Assembly: GCA_963842955.1 (NCBI GenBank)
Contig: CAWJIJ010000009.1
Location: 744,001-808,000 of the forward strand
Length of the DNA stretch: 64,000 bases
Direction of reading: 5' to 3'
DNA from: JARFQW01 sp963842955
Lineage (GTDB): Bacteria > Pseudomonadota > Gammaproteobacteria > Steroidobacterales > XN24
Part shown: positions 1 through 8,756 of the stretch, one piece after another
Layout: each line of letters starts with the position of its first letter
How positions within the stretch are numbered: position 1 is the stretch's first letter
Notes under the pieces: generated by a model
Database searches by the model: none
Told to the model about the DNA's origin: nothing
The model's input: the letters and a program-made list of their open reading frames with translations, nothing else
Made by a program: the position numbers and the translations under genes

Positions 1-699
1 CTGTTCCAAAAGCGTTATGACTTCCTGAATCCGTCCCTCACGCTCCTCCCGTCGCTGGTCCAGGAAGGCGGCGATATCCTGGTAGACCTGGGGTTCCAGC
101 ACCCGGAAGGCCAGGTCCTCAAGCTGCCACTTCAGGTGCCAGATTCCGAGCCGGTTGGCCAGCGGCGCAAAGATTTCCCGGGTCTCTACCGCGATTCTTC
201 CGCATTCCGGCTGGTCCGTTGCCATGGCTGTCTGAAGGCGATATAGCTGGTCGGCCAGGCGTACAAGAACCAGGCGCACATCGGCGACGATGGCCAGGAG
301 CATCTTGCGCAGGGTCTCGGCCTGGGGCGCCGGCAACGGCGCATCCGGTGCCCAGTGGGCAGGCAGACCGAAGTCGCTGAGCCGGCAGAGTTCGTCAACG
401 AGCTCGAGCCCGGCGTCGCCGAGGGCCTCGGAAATCTGCTCCCGCGGGAGGACCCCCTCCATGACGGCGGGATACAGCAGGGCGGCGGCCCGCAGAGCGG
501 GATCCGAATGAATTTCCGCGAGGATGGCCTCGAGCCCCTGGCCTCGCTCGGCTGCGGGCCCCTGGATGCCCTTGAGCAGGCGCAGGGCCGCGGCCTGCGC
601 CTGGGCGGGCGGCACCGGTGGCTCTTTGCTGGTGTCGATATTCAAGGCAATGCGTTCGGCGATGTGCTGCCCGAGGATACTGGTTAAACTACGGCCCAC
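1..699 (-). CDS. relA: GTP pyrophosphokinase RelA, N-terminal part (truncated by window edge)
   Basis: The minus-strand reading frame runs off the left edge and shows about 233 residues of the N-terminal half of a RelA/SpoT protein. The diagnostic stretch is IFAPLANRLGIWHLKWQLED (plus-strand bases about 115-180), which matches the helical region after the HD domain of RelA. TLRKMLLAIVADVRLVLVRL lies just before it. RelA makes (p)ppGpp on stalled ribosomes in the stringent response. The HD hydrolase motif is not recognisable, which fits synthetase-only RelA rather than SpoT. The synthetase, TGS and ACT domains lie outside the window. The start is uncertain: GTG at 699 gives MGRSLTSILGQ, with a TTG a few codons upstream. 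This N-terminus is shorter than in E. coli RelA. The gene diverges from the YfaZ-like gene at 739. Confidence 0.85.
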   Translation of the reverse strand, partial: MGRSLTSILGQHIAERIALNIDTSKEPPVPPAQAQAAALRLLKGIQGPAAERGQGLEAILAEIHSDPALRAAALLYPAVMEGVLPREQISEALGDAGLELVDELCRLSDFGLPAHWAPDAPLPAPQAETLRKMLLAIVADVRLVLVRLADQLYRLQTAMATDQPECGRIAVETREIFAPLANRLGIWHLKWQLEDLAFRVLEPQVYQDIAAFLDQRREEREGRIQEVITLLEQ

Positions 700-738
700 C
701 GCGATAGCGGTGCCCCTCAAGTGTACTGGAGATCAACT

Positions 739-1302
739 ATGAAACTGTTCCCGGCCGTCATGATCGCCGGGCTGCTGGCCAGCGGCGCGGCAGCCGCCAC
801 CGAGCTTGACCTCAGCGTCAACGCCGATGCCGTGAAGCTTGGAGCGGAGTTCGACGTGACCAACAACCTCAGGCTCGGCGGCAACTGGCTTTATCACCAG
901 GACAAGGGCCACGTGCTGACCGGCGATGTGCATGTGACGGGGAACGCGGCTCCCAGCCTGCAGACCTTGCGGGCGGGTATTGGCCTGCAGCTGGCCTACG
1001 TGGACTCGGACGAAAGCACGAAGGAAAACGGCTTCAGCATCCCGCTGGGCGGATTCGTTCGCTACACCCTCCCGCAGTATGACCGGATTTCCTTTGGGGG
1101 CAGCCTCCACTATGCCCCCGGCGTGCTGAGTTTCGGCGACCTGGATTCCTACCTGGCATGGGATGCCTGGGCCGGTTACGACGTCATTCGCGACGCCACG
1201 GTCTACCTGGGAGTTCGCGCGGTCAAGCCGGAGTTCGAGGAGGTAGGAACCCAGCACATGGATACCGGCATGCACGTGGGTGTCCGGATCGGTATTCGCT
1301 AG
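739..1302 (+). CDS. YfaZ family outer membrane protein
   Basis: A 187-residue exported protein. Residues 1-19 form a Sec signal peptide (MKLFPAVMIAGLLASGAAA). The rest is alternating, glycine- and aromatic-rich sequence typical of a small outer-membrane beta barrel, ending in a strand with GVRIGIR. It resembles the YfaZ family of predicted outer-membrane proteins of unknown function. The ATG at 739 is preceded by GGAG about 9 bases upstream; an in-frame GTG at 721 would spoil the signal peptide. It stands alone, divergent from relA. Its end is followed by a 10-bp GC hairpin at 1346-1371. Function beyond outer-membrane location is not known. Confidence 0.75.
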   Translation: MKLFPAVMIAGLLASGAAAATELDLSVNADAVKLGAEFDVTNNLRLGGNWLYHQDKGHVLTGDVHVTGNAAPSLQTLRAGIGLQLAYVDSDESTKENGFSIPLGGFVRYTLPQYDRISFGGSLHYAPGVLSFGDLDSYLAWDAWAGYDVIRDATVYLGVRAVKPEFEEVGTQHMDTGMHVGVRIGIR

Positions 1303-1345
1303 TCCGTGGACTGCCGCGGCGGGCCGCGGGTAGACTAGGGGATTG

Positions 1346-1371
1346 ACTGCGGGGCCCTTGTGCCCCGCGGT
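1346..1371. terminator. GC hairpin between yfaZ-like gene and yebC
   Basis: ACTGCGGGGC (1346-1355) pairs with GCCCCGCGGT (1362-1371) around loop CCTTGT, a 10-bp stem with one G-T pair. Only a weak T-rich tail (GCGTTTACT) follows, so it may be an inefficient terminator for the upstream gene or a structure in the yebC leader. Confidence 0.3.
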
Positions 1372-1442
1372 GCGTTTACTCGGCGTGGGCCGCTACAGGA
1401 TGGGTCCCGGTCTGGCACTGGAACCAGGACAGAATCAACGGT

Positions 1443-2186
1443 ATGGCAGGACACAGTAAATGGGCCAACATCAAGCACCGCAAAGGGGCCCAGGACAAGA
1501 AACGCGGTAAGGTCTTTACCCGCCTCATACGCGAGATCCAGGTGGCAGCGAAGGAGGGCGGCGGTGACGCCGACGCGAATCCGCGGTTGCGTCTGGCGAT
1601 CGATAAGGCCAAGGCGCAGAGTGTCCCCAAGGACACGATAGAGCGGGCCGTTCAGCGGGGAGCCGGTGGCGGCGACGGTGAGCAGCTCGAAGAGCTGCGG
1701 TACGAGGGTTACGGCCCGGGCGGCGCCGCGGTCCTCGTGGAATGCATGACGGACAACCGGAACCGAACCGTTGCCGAAGTGCGACACGCGTTTTCGAAGT
1801 TCGGCGGCAACCTGGGTGCGGACGGCTCGGTGTCCTATCTTTTCAATCACTGCGGCGTGCTCGTTTTTCCTCCCGGTTCGGACGAGGAGCGGATTCTCGA
1901 ACTGGCGCTGGAAGCCGGCGCCGAGGACGTCGTGTCAGACGAGGATGGCTCGGTGGAAGTCCTGACCTCCCCGGGAGAGTTCGAATCGGTCGCGGCGGCC
2001 ATGAATTCGGCGGCCCTGGTTCCCGAGAGTGCCGAGGTCACGATGCGCCCGTCCACCTCCGCGCCTCTGGAAGAAGATCATGCGCCCACCATGCTGAAAT
2101 TGCTCGATATGCTGGAGGACCTGGACGACGTGCAAAACGTCTTTACGAATGCGGAGATCGACGAGGAGATCCTCGACCGGCTCTAG
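1443..2186 (+). CDS. yebC: YebC/PmpR family transcriptional regulator / translation factor
   Basis: A 247-residue protein of the YebC/TACO1 family, opening with the hallmark MAGHSKWANIKHRKGAQDKK. Length and acidic C-terminus are typical. The family was described as DNA-binding regulators (PmpR). More recent work links YebC to relief of ribosome stalling at proline runs; which role applies here cannot be read from sequence. It is the first gene of the yebC-ruvC-ruvA-ruvB cluster, with ruvC starting 14 bases after its stop, so all are probably co-transcribed. Confidence 0.95.
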   Translation: MAGHSKWANIKHRKGAQDKKRGKVFTRLIREIQVAAKEGGGDADANPRLRLAIDKAKAQSVPKDTIERAVQRGAGGGDGEQLEELRYEGYGPGGAAVLVECMTDNRNRTVAEVRHAFSKFGGNLGADGSVSYLFNHCGVLVFPPGSDEERILELALEAGAEDVVSDEDGSVEVLTSPGEFESVAAAMNSAALVPESAEVTMRPSTSAPLEEDHAPTMLKLLDMLEDLDDVQNVFTNAEIDEEILDRL

Positions 2187-2199
2187 GCCGGGCCCGCTC

Positions 2200-2718
2200 A
2201 TGGCAACGCCACAGGTGGTCAGAATCCTCGGCTTCGATCCCGGATCCCGTCGTACCGGTTTCGGGGTGATTGAGCTGTCTTCCGGCGGGAAGCTCGCCTA
2301 TGTGGCAAGCGGTTCGATCGTGCTTGGTGCACTGGCATTTAACGATCGACTGCGGCGCTTGTATACGACCGCCTCGACCCTGGTGAGGGAGCATGCGCCG
2401 GACGAGATTTCCATCGAACGGGTCTTCATGCATCGAAACGCGGACAGCGCCCTGAAGCTGGGTCATGCGCGCGCGACGCTTATTTGCGCGACGTTCGCCG
2501 ATGAAGTCCCCGTTTTCGAGTACGCCGCCCGGGAGGTCAAGCAAATGGTCACGGGCAGCGGAGGCGCAGCGAAAAGCCAGGTCGCGCATATGGTATGTCG
2601 CCTGCTCGGCGTACAGGGGGAACTGGGTGCGGACGCGGCGGACGCGCTGGCTATTGCCATCTGCCACGCCAACTGCCGGAACCGGCCCACCCTGGGAGCA
2701 GCGGCGGGGCAACCATGA
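2200..2718 (+). CDS. ruvC: Crossover junction endodeoxyribonuclease RuvC
   Basis: A 172-residue Holliday-junction resolvase with an RNase-H-like fold. It nicks junctions symmetrically after branch migration by RuvAB. Visible catalytic motifs are ILGFDPGSRRTGFG (first Asp, residue 13), ISIERVF (Glu) and DAADALAIAICH (two Asp near the C-terminus). ATG at 2200 is chosen because it places the first Asp close to the N-terminus as in the family; an upstream in-frame ATG at 2149 lies inside yebC. Its TGA overlaps the ATG of ruvA (ATGA at 2715), indicating translational coupling. Confidence 0.95.
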   Translation: MATPQVVRILGFDPGSRRTGFGVIELSSGGKLAYVASGSIVLGALAFNDRLRRLYTTASTLVREHAPDEISIERVFMHRNADSALKLGHARATLICATFADEVPVFEYAAREVKQMVTGSGGAAKSQVAHMVCRLLGVQGELGADAADALAIAICHANCRNRPTLGAAAGQP

Positions 2719-3311
2719 TCGGTTTTCTTCGTGGCATTCTCGCGGCCAAGCATCCGCCGGTCATTGTGCTGGACGTTGGCGGCGTCGGTTACGAAGTCGA
2801 AGCGCCGATGTCCACGTTCTACGAGTTGCCCGAGATCGGTGAGTCGGTCCGCCTCGTCACCCAGCTCGTCGTTCGCGAGGATGCGCATATTCTCTATGGA
2901 TTTGCGACAGAGGCGGAGAGAATCCTGTTCAGAAACCTCATCAAGGTCTCCGGTGTCGGTCCGCGAATTGCCCTGGCGATCCTTTCGGGGATCAGTGTGG
3001 ATGGTTTTGCCCGCTGCGTGCGCACCGAGGACGCAGCCAGCCTGGTCAAGGTGCCGGGTATCGGCAAGAAGACGGCAGAACGACTGATTGTCGAAATGCG
3101 CGATCGGCTGGCGGCCGCTGAGCCAGGCCAGGTGGTGGCCGGTACAGCGCAGCCGGCAGGGGAAACCGCGCCGAAGGACGAAGCTTATGGCGCTCTGGTG
3201 GCGCTGGGGTACAAGCCGCCGGAAGCCGTCAAGATGCTCAGCAAGGTGGACGGCGAAGGCAAGACTTCCGAGGAAATGATCCGCGCGGCCCTTCAGGCCG
3301 CCGCGGGATAG
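2715..3311 (+). CDS. ruvA: Holliday junction branch migration protein RuvA
   Basis: A 198-residue RuvA with the three expected parts. The N-terminal OB domain begins MIGFLRGILAAK and contains VGGVGYEVEAP. The central tandem helix-hairpin-helix motifs are GVGPRIALAIL and VPGIGKKTAERL. A C-terminal three-helix domain (YGALVALGYKPPEAVKML) contacts RuvB. The RuvA tetramer binds the four-way junction and loads the RuvB hexamers. It overlaps ruvC by 4 bases and is followed 9 bases later by ruvB. Confidence 0.96.
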   Translation: MIGFLRGILAAKHPPVIVLDVGGVGYEVEAPMSTFYELPEIGESVRLVTQLVVREDAHILYGFATEAERILFRNLIKVSGVGPRIALAILSGISVDGFARCVRTEDAASLVKVPGIGKKTAERLIVEMRDRLAAAEPGQVVAGTAQPAGETAPKDEAYGALVALGYKPPEAVKMLSKVDGEGKTSEEMIRAALQAAAG

Positions 3312-3320
3312 GGGCCGGCG

Positions 3321-4379
3321 ATGCTCGAACAGGACCGTCTTGTCAGTGCCTCGGGAAACCGTGAAGAAGATGCCGTTGAACGTGCCATACGTCCCCGGCA
3401 GCTGGAGGACTATGTGGGTCAGCCGGCCGTTCGTCGGCAGATGGAGATTTTCATCAAGGCCGCACGCCAGCGGGAAGAGGCGCTCGATCACACCCTGATC
3501 TTCGGGCCTCCGGGGCTGGGCAAGACGACGCTTGCCCACATCATCTCCAACGAACTCGGCGTGAACCTGCGCCAGACATCGGGGCCGGTGCTGGAACGCG
3601 CCGGTGACCTGGCCGCCATTTTGACGAACCTTGAGCCGCGCGACGTCCTCTTTGTGGACGAGATTCACCGGCTCAGCCCGGTCGTGGAAGAAGTGCTCTA
3701 TCCGGCGATGGAGGATTTCCAGCTGGACATCATGATAGGCGAGGGACCCGGCGCCCGCTCCATCAAGATTGATCTGCCCCCGTTTACGCTGGTGGGCGCG
3801 ACCACGCGGGCGGGTCTTCTCACTTCCCCGCTGCGGGACCGCTTCGGCATCGTGCAGCGCCTCGAGTTCTACAGCCGCGAGGACCTGGGCCGTATCGTGG
3901 CCAGGTCGGCGAGCATCCTGTCCCTTCCGGTCGAGCCCGAAGGTGCCCGGGAAATTGCGGATCGGGCCCGCGGCACGCCGCGTATCGCCAATCGCCTGCT
4001 TCGCCGGGTCAGGGATTTCGCGGAGGTGGAGGCCGACGGGCGGGTCAACAGCCACGTCGCGCGCCAGGCCATGGACCTGCTGGAGGTCGATCCCGGCGGA
4101 TTTGACGTCATGGACCGGAAACTGCTCCTGACGATCATCGAGAAATTCGATGGGGGGCCCGTCGGCGTCGACAGCCTGGCGGCGGCCATCGGCGAGGAAC
4201 GAGGCACCATCGAGGATGTTCTGGAGCCCTACCTGATCCAGCAGGGCTTTCTCATGCGCACTGCCCGGGGCCGGGTGGCGACGCGTCTGGCCTGGCAGCA
4301 CTTCGGTCTTGCTCCGCCTCCCAGCGTGGCAGTTCCGGGCCTGTTTGATTCCGCTGACGAGGAGGACCGCGGTGCATGA
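3321..4379 (+). CDS. ruvB: Holliday junction branch migration ATPase RuvB
   Basis: A 352-residue AAA+ motor of the RuvABC resolvasome. Walker A is GPPGLGKTTLA (about residues 62-72), Walker B is LFVDEIHR, sensor 1 is GATTRAG, and the arginine-finger region follows SPLRDRFG. The C-terminal winged-helix domain contains GTIEDVLEPYLIQQGFL. The length matches the family (about 335-350 residues) with a short acidic C-terminal extension (FDSADEEDRGA). Its TGA overlaps the ATG of ybgC. Confidence 0.97.
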   Translation: MLEQDRLVSASGNREEDAVERAIRPRQLEDYVGQPAVRRQMEIFIKAARQREEALDHTLIFGPPGLGKTTLAHIISNELGVNLRQTSGPVLERAGDLAAILTNLEPRDVLFVDEIHRLSPVVEEVLYPAMEDFQLDIMIGEGPGARSIKIDLPPFTLVGATTRAGLLTSPLRDRFGIVQRLEFYSREDLGRIVARSASILSLPVEPEGAREIADRARGTPRIANRLLRRVRDFAEVEADGRVNSHVARQAMDLLEVDPGGFDVMDRKLLLTIIEKFDGGPVGVDSLAAAIGEERGTIEDVLEPYLIQQGFLMRTARGRVATRLAWQHFGLAPPPSVAVPGLFDSADEEDRGA

Positions 4380-4815
4380 GCCAGACCAGCTCCACAGTTT
4401 CCGCCGATCCACACGCGGTTTTCGAATGGCCGGTTCGCGTCTACTACGAGGACACGGACCATGGCGGCGTGGTCTACTACGCCAACTATCTCCGTTTCCT
4501 GGAGCGAGCCCGCAGCGAGTGGCTGAGGGCAATGGGTGTGTCCCAGACCCGGCTGTTGTCGGAGAGCCGGGTGCTGTTTGCCGTAACCAGTGTATCCATC
4601 CGTTACCTGAGCCCGGCCCGATTCGAGGACGCTCTCATCGTGACCAGTGAGCTGAGTCGCCTGAAACGGGCCAGCATGACGTTCAGCCAGCGAATCTGCA
4701 GAGACTCGGTGGACGGTGAGCTTTTATGCCAGGCCGAGGTGCGTGCCGCCTGCCTGGATGCTGATTCAATGCGACCCCGTGGGATGCCACCGGGTCTGTT
4801 TATGGAGTCCAACTG

Positions 4816-4816
<1 letters not shown>
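4376..4816 (+). CDS. ybgC: YbgC family acyl-CoA thioesterase, Tol-Pal associated
   Basis: A 146-residue single hot-dog-domain thioesterase of the 4-hydroxybenzoyl-CoA thioesterase/YbgC type. The motif VYYEDTDHGGVVYYANYLRF (about residues 22-41) carries the conserved Asp of the active site. YbgC hydrolyses short acyl-CoA in vitro and interacts with phospholipid-synthesis enzymes; its place at the head of the tol-pal operon is conserved in proteobacteria. It overlaps ruvB by 4 bases, and its TGA overlaps the tolQ ATG at 4816. Confidence 0.93.
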
Positions 4817-5502
<686 letters not shown>

Positions 5503-5503
5503 C

Positions 5504-5953
5504 ATGGCGTCTGCGCGGGGCAAACGACGGCTGATGGGGGAGATTAATGTCGTTCCCTACATCGACGTCATGCTCGTGCTGCTGATCATTTTCATGATCA
5601 CCGCGCCGTTGCTGACCCAGGGGGTCCAGGTGGAGCTGCCCAAGGCCGGCGCCGAGCCTATCGACAGTGACGGGCCCGAGCCGCTGGTGCTGAGTGTGGA
5701 TCGGGAAGGGCTCCTGTATCTCAATGTGGGCGGTGACGAGGAAACCCCCATTGATGCGTCGATCGTGATTGCCCGTGCCGCAGCAGTTCTGAGGCGTACA
5801 CCCGGGACTCCGGTACTGGTCAGGGCTGACACGGCAGTGGAGTACGGCAAGGTCGTGAGCGCGATGGTGTTGCTGCAGCGGGCAGGCGCCGAGCAGGTGG
5901 GGTTCATCACCGACCCGTCGGAGACGGTGCAGCCTCTAGAGGTTGAGGACTAG
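5504..5953 (+). CDS. tolR: Tol-Pal system protein TolR
   Basis: A 149-residue ExbD/TolR protein. A short cytoplasmic N-terminus (MASARGKRRLMGEINVVPYI) leads into a single membrane helix carrying the proton-relay Asp (IDVMLVLLIIFMI, Asp about residue 21). A periplasmic dimerisation domain ends in VLLQRAGAEQVGFIT. ATG at 5504 is used because it gives the family's N-terminus; the frame stays open further upstream inside tolQ. It works with TolQ as the proton channel. tolA starts 6 bases downstream. Confidence 0.95.
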   Translation: MASARGKRRLMGEINVVPYIDVMLVLLIIFMITAPLLTQGVQVELPKAGAEPIDSDGPEPLVLSVDREGLLYLNVGGDEETPIDASIVIARAAAVLRRTPGTPVLVRADTAVEYGKVVSAMVLLQRAGAEQVGFITDPSETVQPLEVED

Positions 5954-5959
5954 CCGGGC

Positions 5960-6847
5960 ATGTGGGAGTTTCTCCGCCATAACCCGGGGGGCCTGTTCCT
6001 GTCGGTGGTCCTGCACGGCCTCCTGGTCGTTGGTGCGGGCTACGCGTCGCTACGCAGCGTGCCGTTCCCGGAAGCCGCGCCGGACGTTTCCATCAAGGCC
6101 ACCGTCGTGGACGAGGCCATGATCCAGGAAGAAATGCGCCGTCTCGAACGCGAGGAAGAGCAGCAGCAGGCCCAGGTCGCGGCGGAGCAGGCGCGTATCG
6201 AGGAGCTCCGACGGCAGCGCGAAGATGCCGAGCGTCAGGCCCGCGAGGCCGAGGAACGCGTCCGGGAGGAGACCGAGCGGCAGGAGGCGGCCGCCGAGGA
6301 AGCCCGCAAGCAGGCGGCCGAGGAAGCCGAGAAACGCCGCGTGGCGGAGGCAGAGCGGCAGCGCAAGGAGGAGGCGGAGCGCGAGCGGCTCGCCGAACTC
6401 GAGACAAAGCGCAAGGCCGAAGAGGAACGCCTGGCCAAGCTCGAGGCCGAGCGCAAGGCGGCGGAGCAGAAAAAACGCGAGGAGGCCGAGGCAAAACGCC
6501 GGGCGGAAATGGAAGCCGAACTCAAGGTGCAGCTGGCGGCCGAGGAACGGCGCCGGAACGCCGAGCGCAGCGGCGAGCTTGCCCGCTACATCGCGCTCAT
6601 CCAGCAAAGCGTGGAGCGCAGCTGGATTCGTCCCCCGGATGCGGCCTCCGGTATTGAATGCGAGCTCCTGGTCCGGCAGATTCCGGGAGGGGACGTTGCC
6701 GACGTCCAGGTGGGAGCCTGCAATGCCTCGCCGGTCGTGCAACGATCTATTGTCAACGCGGTCTACAAAGCCGCGCCGTTGCCGGAACCGTCCGACCCGA
6801 GCTTGTTCGAACGAAATCTGAGATTCGTGTTTCGACCGGAGGATTGA
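5960..6847 (+). CDS. tolA: Cell envelope integrity protein TolA
   Basis: A 295-residue protein with the TolA layout. One N-terminal membrane helix (about residues 11-30, GLFLSVVLHGLLVVGAGYAS) is followed by a long Glu/Arg/Ala-rich coiled coil (about residues 50-205, domain II). The compact C-terminal domain III contains YIALIQQSVERSWIRPP and ends NLRFVFRPED. TolA spans the periplasm and transmits TolQR force to TolB-Pal. The coiled coil gives strongly biased composition, hence several meaningless overlapping open frames here. Its TGA overlaps the tolB ATG. Confidence 0.95.
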   Translation: MWEFLRHNPGGLFLSVVLHGLLVVGAGYASLRSVPFPEAAPDVSIKATVVDEAMIQEEMRRLEREEEQQQAQVAAEQARIEELRRQREDAERQAREAEERVREETERQEAAAEEARKQAAEEAEKRRVAEAERQRKEEAERERLAELETKRKAEEERLAKLEAERKAAEQKKREEAEAKRRAEMEAELKVQLAAEERRRNAERSGELARYIALIQQSVERSWIRPPDAASGIECELLVRQIPGGDVADVQVGACNASPVVQRSIVNAVYKAAPLPEPSDPSLFERNLRFVFRPED

Positions 6848-8145
6848 TGCGCATCATCCGAAAACTGCTGGTTACCAGCCTGGTCCTGGCTTTGCCGTTC
6901 CCGGTGTCGGCCCAGCTCACCATCGAGATCAGCCGCGGTGTCTCTGAGGCCGTCCCCGTCGCCGTCGTGCCGTTTGCCTGGGAGGGCGAGGGCGATGGGC
7001 CGATGGACGTGGCTGCCGTGATCGCCAACGACCTGGAACGCAGTGGCCGGTTCGCCCCAATGGACCGGGAAGACATGATCGGTGCGCCGTCTGAACCCCA
7101 GGACGTCAACTTCCGGGACTGGCGCCTGCTGAATACGGACGTCCTGGTGACCGGGAGCGTCAAGCCGGTCCCGGAGGGATACGAGGTCGCCTTCTTCGCG
7201 TTCGACGTGTTTCGCGGAGACCAGCTGATCGGCTATTCGCTGAAGAGCCCGCCCGGCGGGCTGCGCGCGGCGGCACACCGGGCGGCGGACATGATCTTCG
7301 AGAAGCTCACCGGCGTTCCGGGGGCGTTTTCCACCCGCATCGCCTATGTCAGCGTGGAGGGTGATGCCAGCAACGAGCGCTTTCGACTGATCGTTGCCGA
7401 TGCCGACGGGGAGAATCCGGTGGTCGTGGCGGACTCCCGCGCGCCGCTGATGTCCCCGTCCTGGTCGCCTGACGCCAGCCGCCTGGCGTATGTGTCCTTC
7501 GAGGGCGGCGCGTCCGGCATCTACGTTCAGGAGCTGGAGACGGGGCGGCGGCAGCTGGTGTCCTCCCACCCGGGAATCAATGGCGCGCCGGCTTGGTCGC
7601 CTGACGGCAAGAGCCTGGCCATGACCCTGTCCATGGGCGACAGCAACCTGGACATCTATTTACTTAATCCGGCCACCAACGAACTCACGCGCCTGACGCG
7701 CAATGCCGCGATCGACACCGAGGCCAGCTGGGCGCCGGACGGAAAAACCATCTACTTCACGTCGGACCGGGCCGGCGGACCACAGATTTATTCGATACCC
7801 GTTGGCGGGGGAACGCCAAGGCGAGTGACCTTCGAAGGCAGCTACAATGCGCGTCCGCGTGTCTCTCCGGACGAGCGTTCCCTTGCGGTGGTCCACAATG
7901 ACCGGGGCAATTTCCGAATCGCGCTGGTAGACCTGGAGCGCCGCTCGGTCCGCGTCCTCTCCGAGGGGCGCCAGGACGAGTCCCCGAGTTTCGCACCCAA
8001 CGGCAGCATGATCATCTACGCTACCCGCGCCGGGCGAAGGGGCGTTCTGGAGGCGGTTTCCACGGACGGCCGGGTCCAGCAGCGGATCGCGGCAACCGCC
8101 GGAGACGTTCGCGAACCGGTGTGGTCGCCATACCCGGTGCGCTGA
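6847..8145 (+). CDS. tolB: Tol-Pal system periplasmic protein TolB
   Basis: A 432-residue periplasmic protein. Residues 1-22 are a signal peptide ending PVSA before QLTIEI. An N-terminal alpha/beta domain is followed by a six-bladed beta propeller with repeated blade motifs (SPSWSPDASRLAYVSF, APAWSPDGKSLAM, EASWAPDGKTIYFTSDRAGG, ARPRVSPDERSLAVV, VWSPYPVR). TolB binds Pal and TolA to couple envelope layers. It overlaps tolA by one base. A 58-base gap separates it from pal. Confidence 0.96.
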   Translation: MRIIRKLLVTSLVLALPFPVSAQLTIEISRGVSEAVPVAVVPFAWEGEGDGPMDVAAVIANDLERSGRFAPMDREDMIGAPSEPQDVNFRDWRLLNTDVLVTGSVKPVPEGYEVAFFAFDVFRGDQLIGYSLKSPPGGLRAAAHRAADMIFEKLTGVPGAFSTRIAYVSVEGDASNERFRLIVADADGENPVVVADSRAPLMSPSWSPDASRLAYVSFEGGASGIYVQELETGRRQLVSSHPGINGAPAWSPDGKSLAMTLSMGDSNLDIYLLNPATNELTRLTRNAAIDTEASWAPDGKTIYFTSDRAGGPQIYSIPVGGGTPRRVTFEGSYNARPRVSPDERSLAVVHNDRGNFRIALVDLERRSVRVLSEGRQDESPSFAPNGSMIIYATRAGRRGVLEAVSTDGRVQQRIAATAGDVREPVWSPYPVR

Positions 8146-8203
8146 GAGCAGATATCATTTCGGCCGGGCAGGCCGTACTCACACGAAGAGGCAATCGAGG
8201 CCC

Positions 8204-8756
8204 ATGGACATGACAAGGCAAGGTTTTCTGGCCGTACTGGCAGCCGCACTTCTGGTTGCGGGCTGCTCCAGCGGCGATACAAAGGATGATGGAGATGCCG
8301 GCGAAAGCGTCGGCGGAACCGACGACGGCTTCCTGACCCAGGGACTGCCTGGCTCCGGCGGTCTCGAGGGCGGAGCCCTGGGGACCGCCGGGGGTGACCA
8401 GGGTGCCGGTCCGGACGCTGAAATGCTGGCGCGCACGGTGATCTACTTCGACTTCGACTCGGCGGGCATCCGCCCCGATTTCTCCGAAGTCCTCGCTGCT
8501 CACGCCGTCGTTCCTGGTGGAAAACCCCGGCGCCATGGTGCGGTTGGAAGGCCATACCGACGAGCGGGGCAGTCGGGAGTACAACATCGGTCTGGGCGAG
8601 CGGCGCAGCCAGGCGGTACGTCGGGTTCTCATGCTCCAGGGCGTGGCGGCCACCCAGATCACGACCGTAAGCTACGGCGAGGAACAGTCCGCCATCAACG
8701 GCTCCGACGAGGAAGCGTGGTCCCTCAATCGTCGCGTTGAGCTGGTGTATCCATGA
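8204..8756 (+). CDS. pal: Peptidoglycan-associated lipoprotein Pal (frameshifted in this sequence)
   Basis: The outer-membrane lipoprotein of the Tol-Pal system. The N-terminal half, from ATG 8204, has a lipobox LVAGC, an acidic linker and the start of the OmpA-like domain (VIYFDFDSAGIRPDFSEVLA). The frame then breaks near 8505-8510, where LAAHA should run into FLVENPGAMVRLEGHTDERG. The remainder (TDERGSREYNIGLGERRSQA to LNRRVELVYP) continues one frame further on. Removing one base from GCCGTCGTTC restores a complete protein of about 183 residues with the diaminopimelate-binding motif intact. I infer a consensus error, since Tol-Pal is otherwise complete. Its TGA overlaps the cpoB ATG. Confidence 0.9.

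Noticed and set aside
2463..4532. A long minus-strand open frame of 689 codons opposite ruvA/ruvB
   Set aside because: It is a shadow of GC-rich ruvA, ruvB and ybgC codon use. Its composition (Arg/His/Gln rich, no motifs) and lack of a ribosome binding site do not support a gene.
8204..8756. Programmed frameshifting in pal
   Set aside because: No slippery sequence with a downstream pseudoknot is evident, and Pal is not known to use recoding. Many similar indels elsewhere make a consensus error likelier.
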